A stretch of DNA of 64,000 nt from contig MOWL01000067.1 in the NCBI GenBank assembly GCA_002110485.1, forward strand, positions 3,224,001-3,288,000, in the 5' to 3' direction. Below are positions 12,501 through 21,862 of the stretch, in pieces (positions within the stretch are counted from its first letter, which is position 1; each line of letters opens with the position of its first letter). A model generated the notes under the pieces. It saw nothing but the letters and a program-made list of their open reading frames with translations. It was not told where the DNA came from and did not search any database. A program made the translations under genes and the position numbers. Source of the DNA: Emergomyces orientalis. Its lineage: Eukaryota; Ascomycota; Eurotiomycetes; Onygenales; Ajellomycetaceae.

Positions 12501-13559
12501 CTATGCAGGACCTTGGTACGCCTTTCGGAAAAGAGCGCCAAGTACATCACTTCCCGCAGTTGTTGTCGGCGGCTGCGGCGGAGCAGCAGGCGGAACCGGC
12601 CAGTCCCCGCTTCCCTGCTGCTGGTGATGTTGTTGATGTTGCTGTAGCTGCTGGTGCTGCGCCAACTGCGTTTCAGAATCGATAGTCCGTAACCCGGGAC
12701 TGTGGACCTTGACGCTCCACTCATCATCCTGCTGCCTCTGCTGTCCAAACAGCTCCTTCAGTGAAATCTGCCGGCCCATAGGGACACCACCCTGATACAA
12801 ACCCTCGTCACCAAGAACCTGAGCATCATTCTGGTTGCGTTCCGCAGCAGCCCTCTCCAGCGCAAACTTCTTACTCTCCCCACCATGCACCGCACACTCC
12901 TTAATAACTTGCGCATTCAACGCCCTAGTCTCCGCCGTAGAGCTAGGCGGGGGCTCGGAGAAGATCCAGAGTCCATATATAACCGACTGACGACCGTCTG
13001 CCGACTTTATCGTGGTCGCGCCAGGTTCCACGCCTGTCGACATAACCTTCAAAATGACATATTCCTCCGTAACCTCCACATCATCGCCGTCCGCTAGCTT
13101 GGCTTCGAAATTCTGCATACCGCGCCGGTTCAGGACTAGCACGCTATAACGCTCTTCGCCCAGCTCGCCCTGGGTCAGCTGACAGACAAACATGGTACCT
13201 TCTATGCCGCTCTTTTCCCATAGCTGCGTAGTAGCGCTGAAAATGTAGACGACGGCGTACGGGGCCAGGGAGAGGATGGAATGGATGGCTGGATTGTGGC
13301 GCTGGAGGACAGCCAAGTTGAGCTCTTCGTTCGTGCGCGTTGGGGGTTTTAGCTGGGAAGGATCAGTGGCCATGGAGGGGGAGCCGTTGGCGGCAGTCTG
13401 GGTGTCCGATATGTAGTTGTTTTGGATATCTGATTCGTAGTCGGAGGGCTGGGCCAGATTTGAGGGATTGCGGTTGTGGGAGGATCGGTAGGAGGGTTGT
13501 TGCTGATTGTTGTTGCTGGGCAAGTTATTGCGCCGGTCTTGACCCCGTCTGAATGTCAT
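12501..13559 (-). CDS. dcp1: mRNA decapping enzyme subunit Dcp1
   Basis: Activator subunit of the Dcp1-Dcp2 decapping holoenzyme, which removes the m7G cap in 5'-to-3' mRNA decay, in the cytoplasm and P-bodies. Single exon, 352 aa. Residues about 1-70 are a polar, Asn/Gln/Ser-rich lead-in. The EVH1-like Dcp1 domain follows (about 72-210), with LNLAVLQRHNPAIHSILSLA, VVYIFSATTQLWEKSGIEGT and FVCQL, and later YGLWIFSEPPP. A Gln/His-rich tract and a short C-terminal segment, SDVLGALFRKAYQG, complete the protein. The start fits because the next upstream codons are a poly-Ala/Gly-like GC repeat without a better ATG. The gene is divergent from the 5-phosphatase gene across 588 bp, so the two may share control sequence. 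Confidence 0.93.
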   Translation of the reverse strand: MTFRRGQDRRNNLPSNNNQQQPSYRSSHNRNPSNLAQPSDYESDIQNNYISDTQTAANGSPSMATDPSQLKPPTRTNEELNLAVLQRHNPAIHSILSLAPYAVVYIFSATTQLWEKSGIEGTMFVCQLTQGELGEERYSVLVLNRRGMQNFEAKLADGDDVEVTEEYVILKVMSTGVEPGATTIKSADGRQSVIYGLWIFSEPPPSSTAETRALNAQVIKECAVHGGESKKFALERAAAERNQNDAQVLGDEGLYQGGVPMGRQISLKELFGQQRQQDDEWSVKVHSPGLRTIDSETQLAQHQQLQQHQQHHQQQGSGDWPVPPAAPPQPPTTTAGSDVLGALFRKAYQGPA

Positions 13560-14147
13560 GGCTGCGGCTGCGGCTGCGGCTGCTGCTGTTATTATGTTAT
13601 GTTTATGCTGCTGTTGGGTGATGGGGCGTGGGATAGTGAAAAGGAAGGCGGAAGTGGTGTGGATTTATATCCAAGGGCTGAGGGTGGTGAGGATAATTGA
13701 GTGTGGGGCGTGGTTAGTGAGTTAAGGAGTGGCTGGAACAAAGCTCGGCGCCATCAATGACAACTACATCCACCAACACCTGTAACAATTGAGATATCCC
13801 GTAACTTACATAATAATCCCAAGTAAATCTATGTCTGTCCACAGCGAAGTGCGATAGTAACTGATGTCCTTTGAATAGGCTCATTCGTTTCCCCTTCACC
13901 TACACCTAGGCGGACGTATTCTATACGAGTGGAGTTTACTTAACTTGCCACACCAGCCTAATAATTATCCAGCTGACCCCTGGTTAGCACTAGGGCGATA
14001 CGCCCTTGTGGACATCTCCGTCTTCTTTTGAATCCTTCGCTGGGAAAGAGACTCAATGTGCTTACGTTTGTCGCCATGAGGAGCAGATAAACGTGGTTGA
14101 CCTCTTTCACATACTCATCCTCAACCATCATCCACCGTCCGCAGACC
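13560..14147. promoter_or_regulatory. Divergent intergenic region between dcp1 and the 5-phosphatase gene
   Basis: A 588-bp spacer between two start codons that face away from each other. It begins with a (GGCTGC)n-like run just outside the dcp1 ATG (about 13,560-13,585), followed by G-rich sequence. No TATA box is obvious. It must contain the promoters of both genes, but no individual site could be assigned. Confidence 0.5.
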
Positions 14148-17100
14148 ATGTCTCTCTGCGACTCCCCAAACCCCACCTCCGGTCCCGCAGATGCGCCAGG
14201 CGCATTCCCAGATACTCTCGACAACACAGACGAAGATGGCCCCCTATCCTCTGATCTCCAGTCTCTCTCTCGAGCCGTCAAAGCTAGGAGGTCTGAATAT
14301 ACCCGCTCGCGACAACTCCGCATAAAGATCGGAACGTGGAATGTCGCTGCCTTATCCGGGGCAGAGGACGATGTCGGGTATTGGTTCGCTAAACGATCTG
14401 GACGGTCACCGGATTTACCGTCCAAGGCCTTTGGTGACAGGACAAATGAGCTATATGTGCGATCGGGGGATACGAAGAAGGCCCATAAAAGGCCTGGCGA
14501 GGCGGGATCCTGGGTCGATCAGGAATTGGTGGGTCGCGGTTCTGTACAGTTAGCCGCTGGCAGCCCCTCTTCATCTGTACCTGGGGTTCCGGGAACCGAT
14601 AATATCGATATATATGTGCTGGGACTACAGGAAATTGTGGATGTTTCATCCCCGTCAGAATCGCTGAGGCCATATGTCGACCCCACGCCGTCCAATAAAT
14701 GGAAGGCAGCCGTTCAGAATGCGCTACCCCCAGGGTACGAAATGGTAGCATCGCAGCAATTGGTGGGCCTTCTTTTACTGGTATACGCATCTCCATCAGT
14801 GGCGCCAACGATATCTTCTGTTAGCTGCGTGGGTGTAGGGACTGGGATGATGGGGTATATGGGAAATAAGGGCGGAGTAGCTACACGAATAGTTGTCGGT
14901 GGAACAACTCGACTCGTCTTTATCAACTGTCACCTAGCGGCCGGTGCAGATAAGAGCAGTTTAGACAGGAGGAACTGGGATGTTTCGCAGATCATCAACC
15001 GCGCCAGATTTGATCCTATAGAAGAGGAAGAGGATATCTTGGGAGACGACGGTAATACGATCGGGTATGAAGACTTTGCTTTTTGGTTCGGGGACTTCAA
15101 TTATCGTATGGACGATATACCCGGTGACGACATACGGCGGCTACTGCATTTACATACTGGAAATAAATTCCGCGCTACCAGGTCTCCTGTTATCCCCGAT
15201 GAGAATGCGAGTCCTTCCCCACCAGCCCAGAGTAGCAATGGTAATAGTATTGGTTCGTCTAGCCAGTCGCCAATAGATATAATGCCATACGGTGGATCTC
15301 CTGAGCCATCTATAACGCTGGAGGACAACTCTATTATCGAACCGCTTCTTGATCCAACATCACTTGAGACTACCCTCGCTTCTTTACTCCCTCACGACCA
15401 GCTGCACAGACAACAGCGGGACGGGAAAGCCCTGCAAGATGGCTGGAGAGAGGGAGACATTTCCTTTTTACCAACGTACAAATACGACATTGGGACCACG
15501 GGTACATTCGACTCGAGTGAAAAACAACGTGGGCCTAGCTGGTGCGATCGAATTCTATTCCGGACGCGGCATGATTATTTAGATTATAAACGGAAAATTA
15601 AAGAAGCTGAAGAAGCAAAGAAAAGAGACGAAGAAATGAAATCCCTTGGCCTAGAACAGCAAGCGGAAGATGATAACGTTCTATTTGACTACGACCCGGA
15701 CTTAGATGGCGCCCATGATTATGACGAACATGAAGACGTAGTGGAGCCTGCAGACCCTTCTTGTAATGGCCAGTTGGAGCACAAAGACACGATCCAAATA
15801 AATTATTATACGTCACATCAGGAGATCGTATCCTCCGACCACAAGCCGTTGGACGCGGAATTTACCCTGACTTTTGATGCCGTCGATCCGGAGTTGAAGG
15901 CCAGAGTACATCAGGAAGTTGTTCGAGAATTGGATAAGGCAGAAAACGAGGGTCGACCGGGAGTGACAATTGTTGTAGAGAATCAGCTGGAGGACAACGC
16001 AGTGGATAGCCAGACATCCTCTGTTGCGAATGATCCGAATGCTGTCAATTTTGGCCAAGTACGATATGATGTTCCCGTGTCGCGAAGCTTGACCGTTGCC
16101 AATACAAGCGGAGCCCCGGCGATGTTCGGTTTCCGTTATCGGCCTTCAGACGATAGGGACGAGAGTGGTGCAATTTCACCCTCTTGGCTTCATCTTCAAG
16201 TAGACGGGACTGCTGACGACGCTGGCCAGCAGCCCAAGAGTCGCCCGGAGTACACACTACAACCTGGTGAAACGGTAAATGTACAGCTTGTCCTATGTAT
16301 ATATGATATTAATTTTGTTCGAGGGTTAAATAATGGAGAGGCGAAAATCGAGGACATACTGGTTTTACGGGTCACAAACGGGCGGGATTACTTCATTCCG
16401 ATACACGCTTCCTGGCTTCCAACATGTTTTGGCTTTTCTTTAGATGAACTTACGCGGATGCCTGAAGATGGGGCTCGACATCTTGGTAGCAACGCTCAAT
16501 CGTTACGCTCGAACGAAAATCAGAATAAACAAGGCACCCGTTTGTCAGCTCCTCGTGAACTGTTCCGATTGACAGAGGCGATAGCTGAGCTTACAGAACG
16601 AGCTGTCGCGGAATGGGGCATGGTTGGGGATAATAATTCCGAAAATGATCCGCCGCCGTGGGATTCCAAGAAACTGGGATGGCCTTTTGAAGAGGAAACA
16701 TGGACATTCACAGATAATCGCGAACGATATTACCTTCTATCCCACGTCCGAGATGCTTTGGACACCAACGCGCCTCTATCATCCGTATTTCCCCCTGAAC
16801 TCCCATCTCAACATAGAGTCGAGCTCTTCTCGGAAACCCTCCTGTCCTTCCTCAAATCTATCCGCGGCGGCATGATCACCGCACCGCTCTGGCACGAACT
16901 AGAACGACAAATAATAAATAGCGAAAAGTCCAAATCCCCGCCATTATCCATCGAACAATCCCAATCGCAAATCCTCGAAGCCCTCTCTTCCTCCCCGGCC
17001 CACAGTGTCTCCTTCACTTTCCTCACTTTCATGCTAAATCGTGTCGCCAACGAAATTGCCCCACTATCACCAACTGTCGCTCAATCAACGCCGCTATCCC

Positions 17101-17516
17101 CGACAATACCCAAACCTTATACACCCCTGAAGACCCCATCGATATCCGAAACCTCTTTATCCGATCCCGCTTTATCAACACCAGCTTCTCCTTCTTCAGC
17201 CACCTCAAATTCTGCATCGCTGCCCTCAACCAATGCTATAGCTAGAACGTTTAGCATCCGCCTAGGGAAACCGGCCAACCGCAGATCGTCCACTGGACCC
17301 TACATGGACGCTTCCTCCGCTTCCACTGCGGCTGGTGCCGCGGCAGCAACGAAAGCAACGGCCGCGGCCACAAGGCGGCAAGCAGTCAACAAAATGTTCA
17401 CGAAAATATTTGCTGAGGCGATTTTTTCGAGTGATATTCCGCGGCCGGAGAAGGATAAAGAGAGGCGGGCGTGGGAAGAGAGGCGGAGGCGAGTGCTCGA
17501 GCCGTTTTTGGAGTAA
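14148..17516 (+). CDS. OCRL/INPP5B-like inositol polyphosphate 5-phosphatase
   Basis: Removes the 5-phosphate from phosphoinositides such as PI(4,5)P2 at membranes. The OCRL type couples this to trafficking through C-terminal ASH and RhoGAP-like domains. Single uninterrupted exon; the first ATG in frame (14148) gives 1,122 aa. The catalytic IPPc domain spans about residues 55-575. Its motifs are IGTWNVAAL (~62), LGLQEIVD (~157), GNKGGVATR (~238), FINCHLAAG (~262), FWFGDFNYRMDD (~311), GPSWCDRILFR (~462) and SSDHKPLDAEF (~561). Acidic and polar inserts interrupt it around 350-400 and 485-555. An Ig-like ASH segment follows (~600-760) and then a divergent RhoGAP-like fold (~780-980), in which no arginine finger is evident. 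The C-terminus is Ser/Pro- and then Ala-rich. No introns are needed, unusual for a gene this long here. Confidence 0.92.
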   Translation: MSLCDSPNPTSGPADAPGAFPDTLDNTDEDGPLSSDLQSLSRAVKARRSEYTRSRQLRIKIGTWNVAALSGAEDDVGYWFAKRSGRSPDLPSKAFGDRTNELYVRSGDTKKAHKRPGEAGSWVDQELVGRGSVQLAAGSPSSSVPGVPGTDNIDIYVLGLQEIVDVSSPSESLRPYVDPTPSNKWKAAVQNALPPGYEMVASQQLVGLLLLVYASPSVAPTISSVSCVGVGTGMMGYMGNKGGVATRIVVGGTTRLVFINCHLAAGADKSSLDRRNWDVSQIINRARFDPIEEEEDILGDDGNTIGYEDFAFWFGDFNYRMDDIPGDDIRRLLHLHTGNKFRATRSPVIPDENASPSPPAQSSNGNSIGSSSQSPIDIMPYGGSPEPSITLEDNSIIEPLLDPTSLETTLASLLPHDQLHRQQRDGKALQDGWREGDISFLPTYKYDIGTTGTFDSSEKQRGPSWCDRILFRTRHDYLDYKRKIKEAEEAKKRDEEMKSLGLEQQAEDDNVLFDYDPDLDGAHDYDEHEDVVEPADPSCNGQLEHKDTIQINYYTSHQEIVSSDHKPLDAEFTLTFDAVDPELKARVHQEVVRELDKAENEGRPGVTIVVENQLEDNAVDSQTSSVANDPNAVNFGQVRYDVPVSRSLTVANTSGAPAMFGFRYRPSDDRDESGAISPSWLHLQVDGTADDAGQQPKSRPEYTLQPGETVNVQLVLCIYDINFVRGLNNGEAKIEDILVLRVTNGRDYFIPIHASWLPTCFGFSLDELTRMPEDGARHLGSNAQSLRSNENQNKQGTRLSAPRELFRLTEAIAELTERAVAEWGMVGDNNSENDPPPWDSKKLGWPFEEETWTFTDNRERYYLLSHVRDALDTNAPLSSVFPPELPSQHRVELFSETLLSFLKSIRGGMITAPLWHELERQIINSEKSKSPPLSIEQSQSQILEALSSSPAHSVSFTFLTFMLNRVANEIAPLSPTVAQSTPLSPTIPKPYTPLKTPSISETSLSDPALSTPASPSSATSNSASLPSTNAIARTFSIRLGKPANRRSSTGPYMDASSASTAAGAAAATKATAAATRRQAVNKMFTKIFAEAIFSSDIPRPEKDKERRAWEERRRRVLEPFLE

Positions 17517-18533
17517 TTCTCATTCTTCAGCCCTTTTGCTTCGCTGCTTCTTCCTTTTTGTTTTCGACGAAGGATTCTTCTTTTAAATTATATATTCTAT
17601 GTGGGTTACGAAGGGTTTTTATTGCGATGTTCTTGTTCCTTTGTTTTCTTCTTCTTTCCAACGTCGTCGCTGGCTACTCGTCTGCGGTGACTGGACTAGA
17701 TGATATATACTACACGTCGCGAGGCGTTCTGTGCTGTTTGAACGAATGTACGAAATTTCATTTCACTTATCAAATTTCTCACAATACTACATATTCAATA
17801 TACACACATATACCCCCAAACGAATACTCGGATCCATGCTCAGCAGCAGGTAGACAGGCCAACTTAATTCTAGCCGAGTCCTGCCAAACTAAGTTTCCAA
17901 TTCTGGATCCAAAAGAGTTTAGCGCAGTCACGGGAACGACCCGCTCCTCGGGAATCTTCCCTATTTCAACTTAGTGGCCAACTCTAATCACCAACCTTAA
18001 TATTTCCCGTAGTTACGGCTCAACCTTCTTTTCGAAAGCATATCTCAACCAAGCAAGAATTATGGAAGCCAGGTTTCAGTTCAACCACCAGAAATCAAAA
18101 TAAAATTTATGAAACTCACGTAATGTCCAAATTATATCTATTGGCTTGACATATGGAGAAAAATAGAGGGCGAAAAACGCTGTTGCTAAAGAAAACGGTT
18201 CGAAAAAGGAGTTCGAAAGGAGTTCGAAAGGAGCAGGAAGGCAACAAGGCAGCTTGGAAAGCATATAAATGCTTGTTCTGCACTTGTCTCGAGCCTAGCT
18301 TACTCACCTAACAGTGCTCTACTTCCGAAGAATACTCTTCTATTTATCTTATTATCTCAAGCCCACGTGTATATCAAAACATTTCCACTCGGGTGGTTGG
18401 ATGGCATTCATCCACTAGTCCCTAGGTATTAGTTTCCCACGGAGCACAACACCTCGTCGCCAATTAATCCCCTATTAAGACAACCGTATTTTAACACCGC
18501 TCATTTATTATATAACTAAATCAAAAATCAACC
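17517..18533. other. Intergenic, no gene seen
   Basis: 3' region of the 5-phosphatase gene followed by AT-leaning sequence. The short direct repeat ggagttcgaaaggagttcgaaagg lies near 18,210-18,233. A TATAAAT is present near 18,264, upstream of the small coiled-coil gene, and could be a core promoter element; this is weak evidence. No other feature is supported. Confidence 0.45.
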
Positions 18534-18851
18534 ATGCCTCGCGCAGCACAACTCGCAGCCCCTCCTCTAACCCTGAGGCGCCCTTCAATCACCACCCGCC
18601 TGAGACGAGAAATGATATCAACGAGGTAGGTAATCACTAAACAACTTGTCATTTCTTGAGCTGGGCAATGAATATTACCCTCCACTAATCAAGTCATTGA
18701 CAGTGCCGTAGGCGCAATGACAGTCAAAGTAACGGCCCCTGAAGAACTCGATCGAAACGGCCATCGACGAACTTTTCAGGGAAATGAGCTCCTTATCAAC
18801 GCGAAATGAAACCATCCTGCAGCGTTTGAGTTTGCTAAATATAAAGCTGTC

Positions 18852-18864
18852 TGATATGCAGGCG
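18852..18864 (+). repeat. Target-site duplication, 5' copy
   Basis: The 13-base string tgatatgcaggcg lies here, immediately before the first retroelement base, and is repeated exactly at 21505-21517 after the element's TAA tail. In the host gene it encodes Asp-Met-Gln-Ala. Confidence 0.85.
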
Positions 18865-21504
18865 TCATGCACAACCTCCAAGAATTCCAGCATTGATAGT
18901 AGAAGGCAGAGAAAATCTACCACCAGTCAATTCCTTTGATGATAAAGCCAAGATTCTGAGACAAAGGTTCTTCCCCCTGCCACTAGTCAGTGACAACAGG
19001 GACATGGAGGAGGCGGAACACCCACTGAAAACAACAGAGACAATAAGCATCACAGAGGAGAAAATGGCCGCGCTCATAGCACATCTACCAAGCAACAAAG
19101 CACCAGGTATCAATGGAGTCTCCAATGAATTTCTGAAAATGCTGGGACCAAGCTTCACAAAGGCTATGACAGAGCTCACACTGGCATGCTGGGAATGGGA
19201 ACACTACCCGGAGATATTCAAGACCGCTCGAACAGTGGTACTGAAAAAACCAGGAAAAGGGGATTATCAAAAGGCAGAGGCATGGAGGCCCATTGCCCTA
19301 CTGGATACAATGGGAAAAATAATAGAATCAGCCACCGCGCAGGAACTCAGACAGCTAGTGGAAACACTCAATCTACTGCCATCTCAACAGATGGGTGCTA
19401 GGCGGGCCAGATCAACCGAAACAGCAGTATCACTACTGCTAGCACAAATTAGAACAGCATGGAAGGAGTCAGACACAGTGGCCACAGTTCTATCATTGGA
19501 CATCTCAGGAGCTTATGATAGAGTGCTCAAAGACCGACTCACACACATTCTTCGCATGAAGGGCCTACCAAGACAGCTGACAGGGTGGATACACTCATTT
19601 ATGTCAGATAGACGATCCACGCTCACATTTGAAGAACAGGAAACTGAGGCCTTCAATATTCCAGCTGGAATACCACAAGGATCACCTCTCTCCCCCATTC
19701 TCTTTCTATTTTACAATGAGGAACTGCTCCGGATATGCTCACCCTTGAATAGATCAGTGAGCTGCATAGGATTTGTGGATGATGTCAATATAATAGCATA
19801 CGGGCCATCAACTGAAGCAAATTGCGCGCAGCTCACACGGGTGCACGCAGAATGTGAAGAATGGGCAGGAAGACATGAAGCTATTTTTGCTCTGCAGAAG
19901 TATGAGTTGATGCACTTCACTAGAGCCTGAACTTGATTCAACTTGAATCACTCTCTGAGACTGTCTCAGCAAGTTATCAAGCCACAGAAGGTGATGAGAG
20001 TTCTAGGAGTATGGCTGGATTCCAAGCTTCAATGGAAAGGTCACATGGATGCTATAGCAGGAAAAATGAAGTCACAGATAAAGGCACTATCACAGACAAC
20101 ACAGGCCACCTGGGGAGTCCCCCTACATCAAGCTAGAACAATATACAACATGGTCATACGGCCAGCTATAGCTTACAGCGCACTGGCATGGCATCAACCG
20201 CGCATCAAGCGCGAAGGACGCATGCGCAATAAACAGCGCACAGAGGGCCTAATCAGAACACAGAATGAATGCCTGAGAATAGTAGCTGAAGCATACAGAG
20301 CAACACCAATATCCACACTGGAAGCAGAGACATACACACCACCCCTGGACATCTATCTTGATGGAGTTGTGGCGCGCGCCACAAAACGACTGAAGGCCTC
20401 TGAAATGGCAACACAAATTGAAGAGGCATGCACAGCAGTGAGAGTCAAACTCAGATGAAGAGGCACAGTGCACAGAAGACTCATTGAGAAGGTGATTCAT
20501 TCAGACAGTCTGCCTGAAAATTGAGAGAAGCTTTGAGTGGAAAAGAGCAAGTAAGAGACTACTCAAAGCACAAATTCAGCAGCAACACAGCACTTCTCAC
20601 ATGATGAATGGGTGCGAAAAGAAATCCTGAGTAGATGAAGAAAACAATGAAGAGCTAGAGCACCTTTCTGGTGTGAACTCTTTGATCAACCCCCAGACAA
20701 AAGCATTCTGAAATGACACAAGGGTCTAAGCAAGGCCAGAAGCTCGCTGATAATTCAACTAAGATCAGGGAAAACAGGGCTGGCAGCCTTTCTACATAAA
20801 AGACGAGTACCGGATTTCCCATCACCAGCATGTGAATGTGGCTATTCAAATGAAACAGTGATGCATGTGATAGTTCACTGTGATAGATTCCAGCACAGTC
20901 ATGGGAGTCTGCTGCATGAGGGCAGAATTGACAAGAAATGGCTATTGAACACCAAAGAAGGGCTACACTGTCTAATAAAATGGTGGATCAAGCAGGGAAT
21001 TCTACCACAGTTCTCACTGGCAAAGACACTGAGTGTCTATCAGACAGAGGAGCAGCAATCTATCACATCTCAATCAAGCATACGCAGACCTCAATAAACA
21101 CCATGCTGAAACCGCTGAAAGCGCGCTTACCACACAAAATCAGTGCTCATGGCACATCCCCACACTCATTTCAGGCTAAAGACGCGGCTCTCTATGCTTC
21201 AGAGCGCAGTTGGCGTCTTTCACTCACTCACTCACACGCGGGCGCATTTTCAAAAATGCTCAGTGTAATTTTTCTTTATTTTTAATTTTTCTTTTCTCAT
21301 CCCATTCTCTTCTCTTCTTGAGGACAGCAGTTGCTGGTCCCCGGTAGCCTGAAGTCTCACAGAAACTGTTGCATACATTTATTAGTGCATGAGGTTTTTA
21401 ATCCAGCAGTAAGCTCTCTTATTGCATGGTTTTCCTTGTTAGATAAAATAAATAGTTTCCCACATATCCCTGAGATTAAGTGGTGTATAATATAATAATA
21501 ATAA
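18865..21504 (+). mobile_element. 5'-truncated non-LTR retrotransposon (LINE) with RT, C-terminal zinc knuckle and (TAA)n tail
   Basis: A 2,640-bp insertion bounded by a 13-bp direct repeat. It lacks an ORF1 and the endonuclease, so it is truncated at the 5' end, as expected from incomplete target-primed reverse transcription. It carries most of the reverse transcriptase, a degenerate linker region and a CCHC-like C-terminal motif, then a 3' untranslated tract ending in taatataataataataat. The TAA-repeat tail is like that of I-clade elements; the RT resembles fungal LINEs related to Tad/I. Several in-frame stops show it cannot encode a full protein. Confidence 0.88.
18867..21095 (+). pseudogene. 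LINE reverse transcriptase/RNase H-region polyprotein, interrupted
   Basis: The longest open piece (about 18,867-19,930) holds the RT fingers and palm. Motifs are APGINGVSNEFLKMLG, LDISGAYDRVLKDRL (catalytic Asp), the IPQGSPLSPILFLFYNEEL block and GFVDDVNIIAYG at 19,769-19,804 with the catalytic Asp pair. Two TGA stops follow near 19,928 and 19,934. The second open piece (19,943-20,458) is the thumb and connector: RVLGVWLDSKLQWKGHM, RTIYNMVIRPAIAYSALAWH. After more stops the C-terminal part is legible at about 20,740-21,050. It has GLAAFLHKRRVP and the zinc-knuckle-like CECGYSNETVMHVIVHC, then LLNTKEGLHCLIKWW and LPQFSLAKTL. Most stops are TGA, as expected if CGA codons decayed by C-to-T change at CpG. 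Non-functional in cis. Confidence 0.88.
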
Positions 21505-21517
21505 TGATATGCAGGCG
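21505..21517 (+). repeat. Target-site duplication, 3' copy
   Basis: Second copy of tgatatgcaggcg, directly after the element's TAA-repeat tail. The host reading frame (Gln-Ala-Ser-Met) continues from this copy without a shift. Confidence 0.85.
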
Positions 21518-21862
21518 AGTATGATAAGCTCGTCGCCGTCGCCGTTTCCTCCTGTTACTCTAGCAATCCAGCCGACATATGACAGGGAAACTAGTTCTGG
21601 CAATTCCTCACCGCCAGGGATTCTTTTAACGTTTACAAATGGCGACAATGATAATGGTGATACTAGTAGCGGAAATAGGAATATTAGAAATGCAAGTGTT
21701 AATGTTGACGACGAGTATGAATGGCTGAGCTGCCGAGATGGGGAGGCGTTGCATGATATTACGGGTGAGAGGGAAGAGGATGGTCAAAACAATGGAGTTG
21801 ATAAAGAAGAAGTAGATGGTCATAATCATAATGACGAAACCCATGGGACTTTCTTTATCTGA

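Larger units (their letters stand above)
18534..21862 (+). pseudogene. Small coiled-coil protein gene split by a LINE insertion
   Basis: A short gene of no known function, recognisable once the retrotransposon is subtracted. Exon 1 is 18534-18625, beginning MPRAAQLAAPPLTLRRPS. An intron at 18626-18779 ends in a strong cttttcag acceptor. Exon 2 is 18780-18864, with the heptad-like run RNETILQRLSLLNIKLSDMQ. The retroelement follows. The frame then resumes exactly in phase at 21518 and runs to a stop at 21862, adding an acidic, Asn/Asp-rich tail with a DEYEWLSCRDGEALHDI segment. The pre-insertion product would be 173 aa. The N-terminal half is basic, the middle is a short coiled coil and the end is acidic. 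I have a vague memory of similar small Onygenales proteins but cannot name a family. The insertion adds stops immediately, so only a truncated peptide would now be made. Confidence 0.68.

Noticed and set aside
18720..18779. Reading the coiled coil upstream of 18780 (an apparent extra IETAIDELFR segment) as exon
   Set aside because: It can be reached in frame only through a stop or out of phase with exon 1; the cttttcag acceptor at 18779 gives a clean phase. A one-base indel remains an alternative.
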